Shown in pieces: positions 44,921 to 53,941 of a DNA stretch of 59,213 bases. Numbering within the stretch: the stretch's first letter is position 1; the number at the start of each line of letters is the position of its first letter. The translations under genes and the position numbers were made by a program. Under the pieces are notes generated by a model that had not been told where the DNA came from, did not search any database, and saw only the letters and a list, made by a program, of their open reading frames with translations. The stretch covers positions 1-59,213 of the forward strand of contig NZ_JACXAI010000037.1 of the NCBI RefSeq assembly GCF_014773385.1, written 5' to 3'. This DNA is from Metabacillus arenae. Lineage in GTDB: Bacteria; Bacillota; Bacilli; Bacillales; Bacillaceae.

Positions 44921-44950
44921 TATGTACAGACATATGAACATACGTACATA
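44921..44950. promoter_or_regulatory. palindrome upstream of the GntR gene, candidate operator
   Basis: TATGTAC (44921) and GTACATA (44944) are perfect inverted arms around a 16-bp centre containing CATATG. It is about 150 bp before the GntR start and could be its auto-operator. Confidence 0.4.
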
Positions 44951-45098
44951 CAGCAAATTTATATTGGTCGTTAACCATAAGTCTTACTACCTATTTTTCA
45001 ATTCATTCAAAATTTTTAATAGTGCAGTTAGTTTAGATATGTTAATAAGATAATAAACGGAGAAATAAAAAACAAAATTTGAATAAAGAGGAATTAAG

Positions 45099-45809
45099 AT
45101 GAATGATTTGATTAACGAGCAAAGTGGCATTCCATTATATTACCAAATAAAGGAGTTAATAAGGGAAAAAATCGAAAATGGTAACTGGAAAAGTGGCGAT
45201 AAAATTCCGAATGAGGTAGATTTAGCAAAAAATTTCAAGGTCAGTAGATCCACAATGCGGCAAGCTATTTTGGAATTGGTTAATGAAGGTATTTTAACAA
45301 GAAAAAAAGGGGTTGGTACCTTTGTTTCCAAGCCAAAATTTGAGGGGAACTTTATTACCTTCTCTTATCCAGAAGAACTAGGAACAAAACACACTCCAAT
45401 TAGTATAAAAGCTATAGAAGGTACCTCTGGGAAATTAAAAGTACTTAATTTAAAAGGTCATGAAAAAGTATATGAAATCATTCGTTTAAGATTTTTTAAT
45501 GAAGAGCCTGCTGCAATTGAGAATTCTTATATCCCTGTGGGGCTTGTTCCAGACTTGCTTGATAATAATCTCGAAGGAAGACTTGTTGATCTAATAACTG
45601 AAAAATATGGAATCATAATGACAAAATATAAGAACTCTATTGAGCCTGTGCTGCTAGATTCTTTTGAGGCAAAAGTATTAGAAGTGAAACAAAATCAACC
45701 GGCTCTAAAAATAACAAAGCTATTAATGACACCACAGGGAACCCCTGTTATGTTAAGTACCAGTATTTTTAGAGGAGACAGATGCAAGTTGCTATTTAGT
45801 TCAGAATGA
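45099..45809 (+). CDS. GntR-family (HutC/UTRA) transcriptional regulator
   Basis: 236 residues. Winged helix at about 8-75 (SGIPLYYQIKELIREKIENG, VDLAKNFKVSRSTMRQAI) and a UTRA effector domain from about 90 to the end. HutC-type regulators bind small metabolites and usually repress the adjacent catabolic genes. It is followed after 64 bp by the lyase gene and probably controls the five-gene operon. The effector is unknown; the imported substrate or a breakdown product is likely. The ribosome binding site is GAGGAA. Confidence 0.9.
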   Translation: MNDLINEQSGIPLYYQIKELIREKIENGNWKSGDKIPNEVDLAKNFKVSRSTMRQAILELVNEGILTRKKGVGTFVSKPKFEGNFITFSYPEELGTKHTPISIKAIEGTSGKLKVLNLKGHEKVYEIIRLRFFNEEPAAIENSYIPVGLVPDLLDNNLEGRLVDLITEKYGIIMTKYKNSIEPVLLDSFEAKVLEVKQNQPALKITKLLMTPQGTPVMLSTSIFRGDRCKLLFSSE

Positions 45810-45873
45810 GTTGTCTATCTCTTCTGAAATTAAATTATTTCTTACGTAACTAACAAAAGGAGTGATTTTTGTC

Positions 45874-47346
45874 ATGAGAGAGCGTTTAAAGGTAGATCTT
45901 TCAGAAGAAGTTATTAATTATCTTCTTTTGCCAGCTTTAGAGGCTGAGCAGAAGAGATCCTTTACTAATATTATGGATATTAATAAAGGGCATTTATTAA
46001 TGTTAATTTCCAATGGAATTGTTACGCGTGAAGATGGGCAGAAAATTATGGAGGCGCTTGATGAGATAAGTCAAAAGGGTGCCTCTAGTTTAGAATTAGA
46101 CCCTAAATTAGAGGAATTATATTTTAATATAGAAGCTGCTCTCATAAAGATAGTAGGTGTCGAGGTTGGTGGTCAACTTCATACCGGCCGAAGTAGAAAT
46201 GATTTATATGCCACCTTGGCAAGGATGAACAGCAGAGAGAGTCTTTTGAACATTTGTGAACAGATCATTAAGCTTCGAGAAGAAATTATTAAAATAGCCG
46301 AAAACACGCTTTATACGGTTTTGACAGGTTATACTCATATGCAACCAGCAGAGCCAGTAACACTTGCTCATTATCTGTCGGCTATTCTTTCTGCATTAGA
46401 ACGAGACTATAAACGATTTATTCAATCCTTCAACCAGACCAACATCTCCCCATTAGGTGCCGGAGCAATGGCATCAACATCTTTTAATATTGACCGCAGT
46501 GAAACTTCACAACTACTAGGATTTAACAACGCAATGGCTAACTCAATTGATGGTGTGGCTTCTAGAGATTACGTTTTAGAAGCACTTTCAGCTATGAATA
46601 TATTAATGAACAACTTAAGTCGTTTTAGTCATGACCTATACATATGGTCTACTGATGAATTTGGAATTGTTGAAGTAGGGGATTCGGTAGCTGCTAGCAG
46701 CAGCATCATGCCACAGAAGAAAAACCCAATTACATTAGAGCATATCAAGGCAAAATCAGGACATGTAATTGCAGCCTTAGTATCAGCAACTAGTTGTTTA
46801 AAGAACACTTCTTATGGACATAGTCGTGATGCCACTGAAAGTTTTAAATATCTTTGGGATGCTTTCTATGAGGTAGATTCTTGTCTTCACCTTATGACAG
46901 TGACAATTAAGACATTAAAATTTAATGAAGAAAAAATGTTTATTCGCTCATTAGAGAACTTTTCAACAGTTACTGAGCTTGCTAATACAATCGTTCGCGA
47001 GGCAAATATATCATTTAGAGAAGCGCATCAGGTTATAGGGTACCTAGTAAGTGAAATGATAGATAAAAAAATTCCGGTTTCTAAAATAAATTCTGAGATC
47101 GTTAAGGATATTTCAAAATTAGTATTAGGTAGAGAAATCATTTTATCAAAAGAAGGCATTCAAAAGGCTTTAGATCCGATACATAATGTTGAATCAAAGA
47201 ATACAAGTGGTGGCCCAGCACCAGAGGAAGTTAAAAAACAGCTACAAAAATTAAATGAAGTATTTAAGCAAGATAAAGAATGGTTAAATGAGCATCAAGG
47301 TATTTTTCAATATAAAAAGCAACAATTGTCAAAAGTTCAAGTGTGA
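45874..47346 (+). CDS. argininosuccinate lyase-superfamily enzyme
   Basis: 490 residues from ATG 45874 (AAAAGGAG upstream). Conserved regions of the fumarase/aspartase/argininosuccinate lyase superfamily are present: GQLHTGRSRND, TGYTHMQPAEP with the catalytic-region His, and the mobile loop SSSIMPQKKNP with the catalytic Ser. Enzymes of this type eliminate fumarate from an N-succinyl group. It is longer than typical ArgH (about 460), has no argG neighbour, and is flanked by GntR and TRAP genes, so a catabolic lyase (for example, like EDDS lyase) is more likely than arginine biosynthesis. Substrate is inferred only. Confidence 0.85.
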   Translation: MRERLKVDLSEEVINYLLLPALEAEQKRSFTNIMDINKGHLLMLISNGIVTREDGQKIMEALDEISQKGASSLELDPKLEELYFNIEAALIKIVGVEVGGQLHTGRSRNDLYATLARMNSRESLLNICEQIIKLREEIIKIAENTLYTVLTGYTHMQPAEPVTLAHYLSAILSALERDYKRFIQSFNQTNISPLGAGAMASTSFNIDRSETSQLLGFNNAMANSIDGVASRDYVLEALSAMNILMNNLSRFSHDLYIWSTDEFGIVEVGDSVAASSSIMPQKKNPITLEHIKAKSGHVIAALVSATSCLKNTSYGHSRDATESFKYLWDAFYEVDSCLHLMTVTIKTLKFNEEKMFIRSLENFSTVTELANTIVREANISFREAHQVIGYLVSEMIDKKIPVSKINSEIVKDISKLVLGREIILSKEGIQKALDPIHNVESKNTSGGPAPEEVKKQLQKLNEVFKQDKEWLNEHQGIFQYKKQQLSKVQV

Positions 47347-47440
47347 AAAATATTACCTAAGTAAAGGGGGAGTGCAAGATTTAATAGATTTATAAGGAAA
47401 GGATTGAGTTAATAAATAATTGATAGGGGGAGAAAATGAA

Positions 47441-48466
47441 ATGAAAAGCAGATTGTCAAAGTTATTTATTATAGTTGTTATTTTAACTCTTGCTCTTGTA
47501 GGTTGTTCTCAAAATAGCACTTCAGAAACTACTAATAGCGGAACTACTGATAAGGAAAAAGTAGAAGAGCATAGACTTCTCTTAGGTACGTCCAGCCAAG
47601 GTGGTACTTACTATGTATGGGGAGGCGGCTGGGCCGATATTATCGGAAAGAATGTCCCAGGTACTGACGTTGCTGTTGAAGTTACAGGTGGTCCAACTGC
47701 AAATATTCAATTAATTGAAGATGGAGAGATGGATTTAGGCTTTGTGACCGCTTGGCTTGGAGGCGAAGCCTATAACGGAGAAGGTTGGGCAGATAAAAAA
47801 TATACTAAGATTCGTTCGATTTTCCCAATGTATGCCAGTGTCATGCATATTTACAGTTTAAAAGATAGTGGTATTACAAGTATTAGCGACTTTGCTGGTA
47901 AAAATGTTAGTACAGGGGGTCCAGGAAGTACTAGTGCTGAAGCAGGAAATGGGCTTTTGGAGGTATTAGGTTTAAAGCCGGCTAGGGTTAATGCAATACC
48001 AACTAATGCTGCAGTTGATGGTTTACGTGATGGAACAATCGATACTGGTTTTGCGGTAACAGGAGTACCAGGGCCTTTCATGCTTGATCTTGAAACTACG
48101 CACGAAGTTCAGCACATTGGTTTAACTGAAGAAGAAATGAAAAAGGCACTAGAAAAATATCCTTATTGGTCTGAGGCAACGATTCCGAATGGTACTTATA
48201 AGCACCAAGAAGAAGATATTTTACTGCCAGGCTTTTGGAACATAGCAGTTGCATCATCTGAATTATCAGAAGATTTAGTATATAATCTAGTGAAAACAAC
48301 ATTTGAAAAACATGAAGACTTATTAGCAGTAGACCCAAGTGCAAAAGAAACGCTGGTTGAAAATGTAAAGTATAGTACTATCCCATACCACCCAGGTGCA
48401 GTAAAGTATTATAAGGAAGTTGGGGTTGAAATTCCTGATCACCTTATGCCTCCTGAAGCACAATAG
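47441..48466 (+). CDS. TAXI-family TRAP transporter solute-binding lipoprotein
   Basis: About 341 residues from ATG 47441 (AGGGGGAG 8 bp upstream). The signal peptide ends in the lipobox ALVGC (Cys22), followed by a serine/threonine-rich linker and the TAXI domain (LLLGTSSQGGTYYVWGGGWA, about 49-68). TAXI proteins capture small organic acids or amino acid derivatives for TRAP permeases. The fused permease is encoded next. Confidence 0.93.
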   Translation: MKSRLSKLFIIVVILTLALVGCSQNSTSETTNSGTTDKEKVEEHRLLLGTSSQGGTYYVWGGGWADIIGKNVPGTDVAVEVTGGPTANIQLIEDGEMDLGFVTAWLGGEAYNGEGWADKKYTKIRSIFPMYASVMHIYSLKDSGITSISDFAGKNVSTGGPGSTSAEAGNGLLEVLGLKPARVNAIPTNAAVDGLRDGTIDTGFAVTGVPGPFMLDLETTHEVQHIGLTEEEMKKALEKYPYWSEATIPNGTYKHQEEDILLPGFWNIAVASSELSEDLVYNLVKTTFEKHEDLLAVDPSAKETLVENVKYSTIPYHPGAVKYYKEVGVEIPDHLMPPEAQ

Positions 48467-48597
48467 GAAAATACTTTTTATAGAAGGAAGTTAAGGGAAT
48501 TCGTCAAATCTTCAAAAGGAGACTTATTAGTCAATAAAAATTGCCGAGAAGTCCCCATTATCATTATATATCAACCTTAATTTTCTAACAAATAATA

Positions 48598-48622
48598 TGT
48601 ATCTACAAAATCTGTAGATACA
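48598..48622. promoter_or_regulatory. perfect 10-bp hairpin between binding-protein and permease genes
   Basis: TGTATCTACA, loop AAATC, TGTAGATACA. No T-run follows. It lies in the 278-bp gap inside the operon, which contains no gene, and may be an mRNA processing/stability element or an extra operator. Confidence 0.55.
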
Positions 48623-48744
48623 ATATTAATCTGAAAAATATCTGAATTTTACAACAAAAGAATTAAAAAAGTTTTATTAACCTATTTAATTACGATTAAT
48701 AGCATAGAAGCGTTTTCAAGGAATCTGATATCAGGAGGTTCACC

Positions 48745-50697
48745 GTGTCTGAAAAAAAAATAACTGATTTGGAGATTCAAGAGAATTCTGGCTCAAGGAA
48801 AGCCCTTAGTGGGATAGAGTTAAAGCTTTTCACCCTTATAGCCATATTTATGTCGTTATTTCACCTATATGTGCTAGGATTTTATCCAATTACACCATGG
48901 GTTTTATACACAGTCCACTTAGGATTAGGGGCCATTTTAGTTTTAATGGTTTATCCAATGAGGAAATCAGCGCATAAAAGCCAATTAACTACCATTATTG
49001 ATTATCTATTAATATTGCTAGTTTTATTTGCAGGATCTTACCTCATTATTGAAATGGATGAATTAGTTTATAGAATAGGTGTCGCCCCTACATCTTTGGA
49101 CTTACTAGTTAGTATTATTTTAATTGTTACAGTTTTGGAAATTACCAGAAGAACGACAGGATTAATTCTACCAATTTTAGCTTTAATTTTTATCTTGTAT
49201 GCACATTTTGGAATGTATATTCCAGGTGATTTAGGACATCGAGGTTATAGCTGGGACCGCATATTAAGTTATTTGAATAGTATGGATGCTATCTTTAGTG
49301 TACCGATTGGTGCGTCTGCAACCTTTGTATTCTTATTTATACTATTTGGATCCTTTTTAGGCGAAACGGGTGGAAGTAAGTTTTTTATAAACTTTGCTAT
49401 TGGTGCAACTGGTGGAAAAAGGGGAGGGCCAGCAAAAGCAGCTGTTGTTTCAAGTGCTTTATTTGGTTCGGTTTCTGGAAACTCAGTGGCGAATGTAGTT
49501 TCAACAGGTGTTTTTACTATCCCATTGATGAAGAAAATTGGCTATCCTGCCCGTTATGCTGGTGCGGTGGAATCAGTAGCATCAACTGGCGGACAAATTA
49601 TGCCGCCTATATTAGGATCAGCCGCTTTTATTATGGCTCAATTGCTGGGAACTTCCTATCTTAATATCGTTTATGCTTCTATTGTACCCGCATTATTATA
49701 CTTTTTTACAGTCATGATCATGATTGATTTACAGGCGGCCAAATTAGGCTTAAAGGGTTTACCTAAGAATGAACTTCCTAACTTAAAAAATGTTTTAGTG
49801 AAGGAAGGTCACTTATTTATTCCATTGTTAGTTCTAATTTTTACGATGACCATTTTAAATACAAGTCCAATTAAAGCTGCAATTTGGGCAATTGCATCAA
49901 CAATTATTGTATCTTTTTTTAAAAAACATACAAGGATGAACTTTTCAAAACTCATGAATTGTTTAGTTGACGGAGCCCAATCTGCCCTTGGAATGATTGC
50001 GGCATGTGCAACTGCTGGGCTCGTCATCGGAGTTTTAAATTTAACAGGTGCTGGGTTAAAATTTGCCTCACTGATTCTATCAATAGCTGGTGATAATTTA
50101 GCATTGGCCTTGGTTATGACCATGTGTGCAACGATTATATTAGGAATGGGACTTCCTACAACCGCTGCCTACTTAATAACAGCCGCCGTTGTTGCCCCAG
50201 CATTAATTCAGATGGGCGTATCTCCTTTAGCTGCACATATGTTTGTATTCTATTTTGCTTGTTTGTCAGCGTTTACACCACCTGTGGCACTTGCAGCATA
50301 CGCAGCTGCAGGTATAGCTAATGCGAAACCAATGCAGGTTGCAATGACATCCATGAAAATTGGAATTGTAGCATTTGTCATTCCTTTTGTATTTGTCTAT
50401 GGCCCAGCTATTTTATTACAAGGTACACCGACTCAAATTATTGTTGCTACATTAACTGCATTAATTGGGGCATTCGTACTGGCATGCGGCGTAGAAGGAT
50501 GGTTTATAGGTAAGATGGCTAATATTCTCGTAAGAATTTTACTCGTTGCAGCCTCTTTAACACTTATTGTTCCAGGGTTAATAACAGATGCAATAGGTTT
50601 AGGATTAATTTTAGCTAGTATAATAGTTCAATTGTACTTTAGTTCCAAAAAAGAAGATCAAAAAGTAACAAAAAAAATAAACGAAATAGAGGGATAA
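48745..50697 (+). CDS. TRAP transporter fused permease (TAXI-type, DctQM fusion)
   Basis: 650 residues from GTG 48745 (AGGAGG 6 bp upstream). The first four helices (about 30-140) correspond to the small DctQ subunit, the rest to the large DctM subunit (GGKRGGPAKAAVVSSALFGS, GLPTTAAYLITA), as usual for TAXI systems. It is a Na+- or H+-driven importer in the cytoplasmic membrane, taking its substrate from the lipoprotein encoded upstream. The dehydrogenase gene starts 3 bp after its stop. Confidence 0.93.
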   Translation: MSEKKITDLEIQENSGSRKALSGIELKLFTLIAIFMSLFHLYVLGFYPITPWVLYTVHLGLGAILVLMVYPMRKSAHKSQLTTIIDYLLILLVLFAGSYLIIEMDELVYRIGVAPTSLDLLVSIILIVTVLEITRRTTGLILPILALIFILYAHFGMYIPGDLGHRGYSWDRILSYLNSMDAIFSVPIGASATFVFLFILFGSFLGETGGSKFFINFAIGATGGKRGGPAKAAVVSSALFGSVSGNSVANVVSTGVFTIPLMKKIGYPARYAGAVESVASTGGQIMPPILGSAAFIMAQLLGTSYLNIVYASIVPALLYFFTVMIMIDLQAAKLGLKGLPKNELPNLKNVLVKEGHLFIPLLVLIFTMTILNTSPIKAAIWAIASTIIVSFFKKHTRMNFSKLMNCLVDGAQSALGMIAACATAGLVIGVLNLTGAGLKFASLILSIAGDNLALALVMTMCATIILGMGLPTTAAYLITAAVVAPALIQMGVSPLAAHMFVFYFACLSAFTPPVALAAYAAAGIANAKPMQVAMTSMKIGIVAFVIPFVFVYGPAILLQGTPTQIIVATLTALIGAFVLACGVEGWFIGKMANILVRILLVAASLTLIVPGLITDAIGLGLILASIIVQLYFSSKKEDQKVTKKINEIEG

Positions 50698-50700
50698 AAA

Positions 50701-51783
50701 ATGAAATTTACTATTATTGGAGCGGGAAATGGCGGTCAAAGTATGGCTGCGCATCTTACCCATCTAAATCATGAAGTTGCATTATATGATATTCAAACTG
50801 AATTAATTGCAAAAATTAAAGAAAATGGTGGTATTAAGGCAGAGGGCGTATTTGAAGGGTTTGCTTCTGTAACTGCAACAACAGATTTGGAGTTTGCTAT
50901 GAGCGAATCCGAAGTAATAATGGTAACAACTACTGGAACGGCCCATAAGAGTGTTGCTCGTTCTATTGCACCGTATCTTAAAGACAATCAGATTATCATG
51001 ATATTCCCAGGCTATTGGGGAGCTCTTGAGTTTAGAAATATATTTAACGAAGTCGGAATGAATAAAAAAGTTTATATTGCTGAAACGGAATCCCTTATTT
51101 ATACTTGCCGCTATATTGAACCAGGGCATGTTCGTATCAGAAAGATAAAGGAGAATTTAGAGTTTGCCACTCTCCCAGCAACTGACGCTTCAATCGTAAA
51201 GGAAAGACTAAAAGAAGTTTATCCGCAATTAGTTGCTACGGACAGTGTACTAACTACTACCTTAAACAACTTGAATCCTCAATTTCATGTACCTATATTG
51301 TTATTAAATACTGGCAGAATAGAATCAGAGGGAGATTTCTTCTTTTACCCAGATGGTGCAACGCCGTCTGTTGTAAATGTAATTGAGGAAATTGAAAATG
51401 AACGATTAGAAATCGGTAAAAAATTAAATATAAATCTATCTACTTGTCCAGAACTTCTTAACAGATTCTATGATGTGGATGAAGATAATATATACGATGC
51501 AATTCAAAACAATCCAGCTTATAAGACTGGTAAAGCACCGGCGACGATAAATTATCGGTATATTTATGAAGATATTCCTTATGGGTTATATCCATTTGTA
51601 AAGCTAGGTGAAAAATTAGGTGTAGAAACTCCTGCATCCAATTTACTTATTGATTTGGCATCCTTAATTAGAAAAGAGGATTTACGAGCAAATGCCTTAC
51701 AATTAACTGATTTAGGTTTAAACAATAAAACACCAGAAGAAATTGTTGAATACCTAAAAGGAAATAAGAAAGCATATAATTAA
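50701..51783 (+). CDS. NAD(P)-dependent opine (octopine/nopaline family) dehydrogenase
   Basis: 360 residues. Rossmann motif IIGAGNGGQSMAAHL (5-19) and the C-terminal alpha-helical octopine dehydrogenase domain (about 180-330, NLNPQFHVPILLLNTG, with the HVP histidine). Family enzymes join or split an amino acid and a 2-oxo acid through a secondary amine. As last gene of a TRAP uptake operon it probably acts oxidatively, cleaving an imported opine-type compound to amino acid plus 2-oxo acid. A terminator follows. An altered role within this superfamily is possible. Confidence 0.88.
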   Translation: MKFTIIGAGNGGQSMAAHLTHLNHEVALYDIQTELIAKIKENGGIKAEGVFEGFASVTATTDLEFAMSESEVIMVTTTGTAHKSVARSIAPYLKDNQIIMIFPGYWGALEFRNIFNEVGMNKKVYIAETESLIYTCRYIEPGHVRIRKIKENLEFATLPATDASIVKERLKEVYPQLVATDSVLTTTLNNLNPQFHVPILLLNTGRIESEGDFFFYPDGATPSVVNVIEEIENERLEIGKKLNINLSTCPELLNRFYDVDEDNIYDAIQNNPAYKTGKAPATINYRYIYEDIPYGLYPFVKLGEKLGVETPASNLLIDLASLIRKEDLRANALQLTDLGLNNKTPEEIVEYLKGNKKAYN

Positions 51784-51836
51784 ATTACTGAATATTGAGT
51801 AAACAACTCCGTATAACTTAGGTAGGTTACAAATAG

Positions 51837-51869
51837 AAGACCAAATCATTAGTAGATTTGGTCTTTTAT
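51837..51869 (+). terminator. terminator of the TRAP/opine operon
   Basis: AAGACCAAATC, loop ATTAGTA, GATTTGGTCTT then TTTATA. Confidence 0.85.
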
Positions 51870-52272
51870 AATTGCAACAGCTGTTCATTGACGAAATAAT
51901 CTTGACTGGGGGATTCAACGAGTTGATGCCTGTCGAAGCAAACAAGGGAGCTTTTATCAGTCGAATTAGAAGATTTAAGGAACTATATCAGTTAATATAA
52001 GCATCTTAGTTATTCCACGAACGCGAGATTGTTGAACAAAGAGCTGGTACCTTTCTTTAAATTTTGAGGGTAAAAATTCAGTTACCGACTTTATTGTAGA
52101 AACATATTTTACAATGGTAGGTATAATGCGTGTTTAAAGCTTGGTTAGTTACCAACTTTATTTTCAAATCACAACGGTGAGGGGGCTGAAGATCTTGTCA
52201 CACAGGCTTCTATGGGAGGACCAACTCCCCTCGAGATAGAGTCTCCATGGTGCTCTTTCTATATTGAGGAAT
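51870..52272. other. gene-free stretch with a 16-bp direct repeat
   Basis: No supportable gene. AGTTACCGACTTTATT (52080-52095) recurs as AGTTACCAACTTTATT (52147-52162), 67 bp apart. Confidence 0.4.
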
Positions 52273-52812
52273 CTAAATATGTTTTTTATATAGCTGCACA
52301 ACTTGCGTTGCTACAGCTTCAATATCACTATCTACTTCTTCTAGTACATAAGATTCCAATACTCCCATTGTTGCCGTTCCTAAAAACTTCAAAAAAATAT
52401 GCCTATCGATAAGGGGATTCGACTCTTCATTAAGCTTTTTATTTATCTCCCCCATAGTAAAAGCCAATAGCTTTTTGCGAAAGGATGAAGCACCTTTACT
52501 TTTAAACAATTCCGCAAAAAATGATTTATGCTGCTCAAAATAAGAAAACCATAATATCGAACCTTCTATAATGCCTTTGTCTTGTTTTTGATCACATATT
52601 TCTCGCAATTTTACTAAATGGTCATCCACAACCTTACCTAACAGATCATATTTATCAATATAATGTAGGTAGAATGTTTTTCTACTAATGTTGGCTTTTT
52701 CCGTAATATTTTTAACCGTAATCTTGTCAAACCCTTCCTTCACTAACATCTGCAAAAAAGTCGATTGAATAGCCTGTCGAGATTTTAAAATTCTTCGATC
52801 TATTTTATGCAC
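52273..52812 (-). CDS. TetR/AcrR-family regulator (DhaS-like C-terminal type)
   Basis: 179 residues from GTG 52812 (GAGGAGG 8 bp upstream; earlier in-frame starts lack a site). N-terminal TetR helix-turn-helix (ILKSRQAIQSTFLQMLVKEG, ITVKNITEKANISRKTFYLH) and a ligand domain resembling the TetR_C_8 type. It is divergent from a hydrolase gene; two ATTAATACGC-type palindromes lie between them and are likely its operators. Confidence 0.88.
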   Translation of the reverse strand: MHKIDRRILKSRQAIQSTFLQMLVKEGFDKITVKNITEKANISRKTFYLHYIDKYDLLGKVVDDHLVKLREICDQKQDKGIIEGSILWFSYFEQHKSFFAELFKSKGASSFRKKLLAFTMGEINKKLNEESNPLIDRHIFLKFLGTATMGVLESYVLEEVDSDIEAVATQVVQLYKKHI

Positions 52813-52853
52813 ACAGCAGTCCTCCTCTATTTTGTACACAATCAAAACAATTC

Positions 52854-52952
52854 GTGTATTAATACGCATATTGCTTAATGTGGTAATTGAATCAACTGCT
52901 CCTTCATTTTAATATAAATATACACAAGGCGATTAATACGCACAAGTGTATT
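52854..52952. promoter_or_regulatory. two palindromic sites between tetR-like and hydrolase genes
   Basis: GTGTATTAATACGC at 52854-52867 (core GTATTAATAC is a perfect palindrome) and AATACGCACAAGTGTATT at 52935-52952. Both include ATTAATACGCA. They lie upstream of the two divergent genes and fit binding by the TetR-type repressor. Confidence 0.6.
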
Positions 52953-52978
52953 TAAAACATGAATAGGTGGTTTTAACT

Positions 52979-53896
52979 GTGACAGTTACTAAAAAGAAAG
53001 TAAAATTTCATGTACATGGGCTACAAGTAGCAGCAATAGTAAATGCACCTAAACATGCTGGAGAAAAGAAACAAAATCCAGTAATTGTTTGCATTCATCC
53101 GGGCAGCAGCTGTAAAGATCAAACGGCGGGCATTTATGCGGAGAAACTTGCTGAGCTAGGGTATGTAACGATTGTATTTGATGCATCCTATCAAGGAGAA
53201 AGCGAAGGCGAGCCTCGTTATGCCGAATACCCGGCTGCACGTGTTGAGGATATTCGGTCTGCGGTTGATTACCTAACTACACTAAATTATGTCGACGAAA
53301 ATCGTATTGGCGTGTTAGGTGTTTGTGCAGGAGGCGGATATGCTGTAAATGCTGCAATGACAGAACGTCGCATCAAAGCAGTTGGAACAGTCGTCGGCGT
53401 GAATATCGGTCGTGGATATCGTGAAGAAGATCCAATCAAAGTTTTAGAGGAAATTGCTCAACAACGCACTGCTGAAGCGCGCGGAGCCGAACCTATGGTT
53501 ACACAATGGATTCCTAATAGTCATGCAGAAAGAGAAGAAGCTGGTATGTCTGAACTCGATCTTGTAGGAGCGGTTGATTACTACAGAACACCAAGAGGTC
53601 AGAACCCTAACTCTCCAAACAAATTGAAATTCACCAGCATGGACTCGGTAATCGGTTTTGATGCTTTCCATTTAGCAGAAAGTCTGCTGACTCAACCTTT
53701 GCAAATCATTGTCGGTGACGTACAAGGAGCGTTTGGTTCATACAAGGATGGTCATGAGCTTTATGACAGAGCAGCTTCTGAGAAAAAAGATTTGTTCGTT
53801 ATTGAAGGGGCAAGCCACTATGACCTGTACGACAGGCCAGTGCCAGTGAGCAAAGCCGTTGAAAAATTGGGCGCTTTCTATAAAGAAAATCTTTAA
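52979..53896 (+). CDS. alpha/beta hydrolase, dienelactone hydrolase/YcjY-like
   Basis: About 305 residues from GTG 52979 (AGGTGG 8 bp upstream). Alpha/beta-hydrolase fold with a cysteine nucleophile in GVCAGGG (Cys116), an oxyanion region at CIHPGSS, and a C-terminal His in GASHYDLYD. This resembles dienelactone hydrolase-like enzymes rather than serine esterases. Probably induced by a small electrophile or ester through the divergent TetR regulator. Substrate is unknown. Confidence 0.85.
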   Translation: MTVTKKKVKFHVHGLQVAAIVNAPKHAGEKKQNPVIVCIHPGSSCKDQTAGIYAEKLAELGYVTIVFDASYQGESEGEPRYAEYPAARVEDIRSAVDYLTTLNYVDENRIGVLGVCAGGGYAVNAAMTERRIKAVGTVVGVNIGRGYREEDPIKVLEEIAQQRTAEARGAEPMVTQWIPNSHAEREEAGMSELDLVGAVDYYRTPRGQNPNSPNKLKFTSMDSVIGFDAFHLAESLLTQPLQIIVGDVQGAFGSYKDGHELYDRAASEKKDLFVIEGASHYDLYDRPVPVSKAVEKLGAFYKENL

Positions 53897-53907
53897 TAAT
53901 GTAAACG

Positions 53908-53941
53908 GGGGTTGTCTCAGTTACTTTTGAGACAGCCCCTT
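53908..53941 (+). terminator. terminator after the hydrolase gene
   Basis: GGGGTTGTCTCA pairs with TGAGACAGCCCC (one G-U pair), then TTAAT. Confidence 0.75.

Noticed and set aside
45874-47346. Housekeeping argininosuccinate lyase (ArgH) of arginine biosynthesis
   Set aside because: No argG or other arg gene nearby, longer than usual, and embedded between a GntR regulator and TRAP transporter genes; a catabolic paralogue is more likely.
45099-51783. Opine metallophore (staphylopine/pseudopaline-like) biosynthesis cluster
   Set aside because: There is no nicotianamine-synthase-like gene, no amino-acid racemase and no metallophore exporter; the TRAP importer and GntR regulator fit catabolism.
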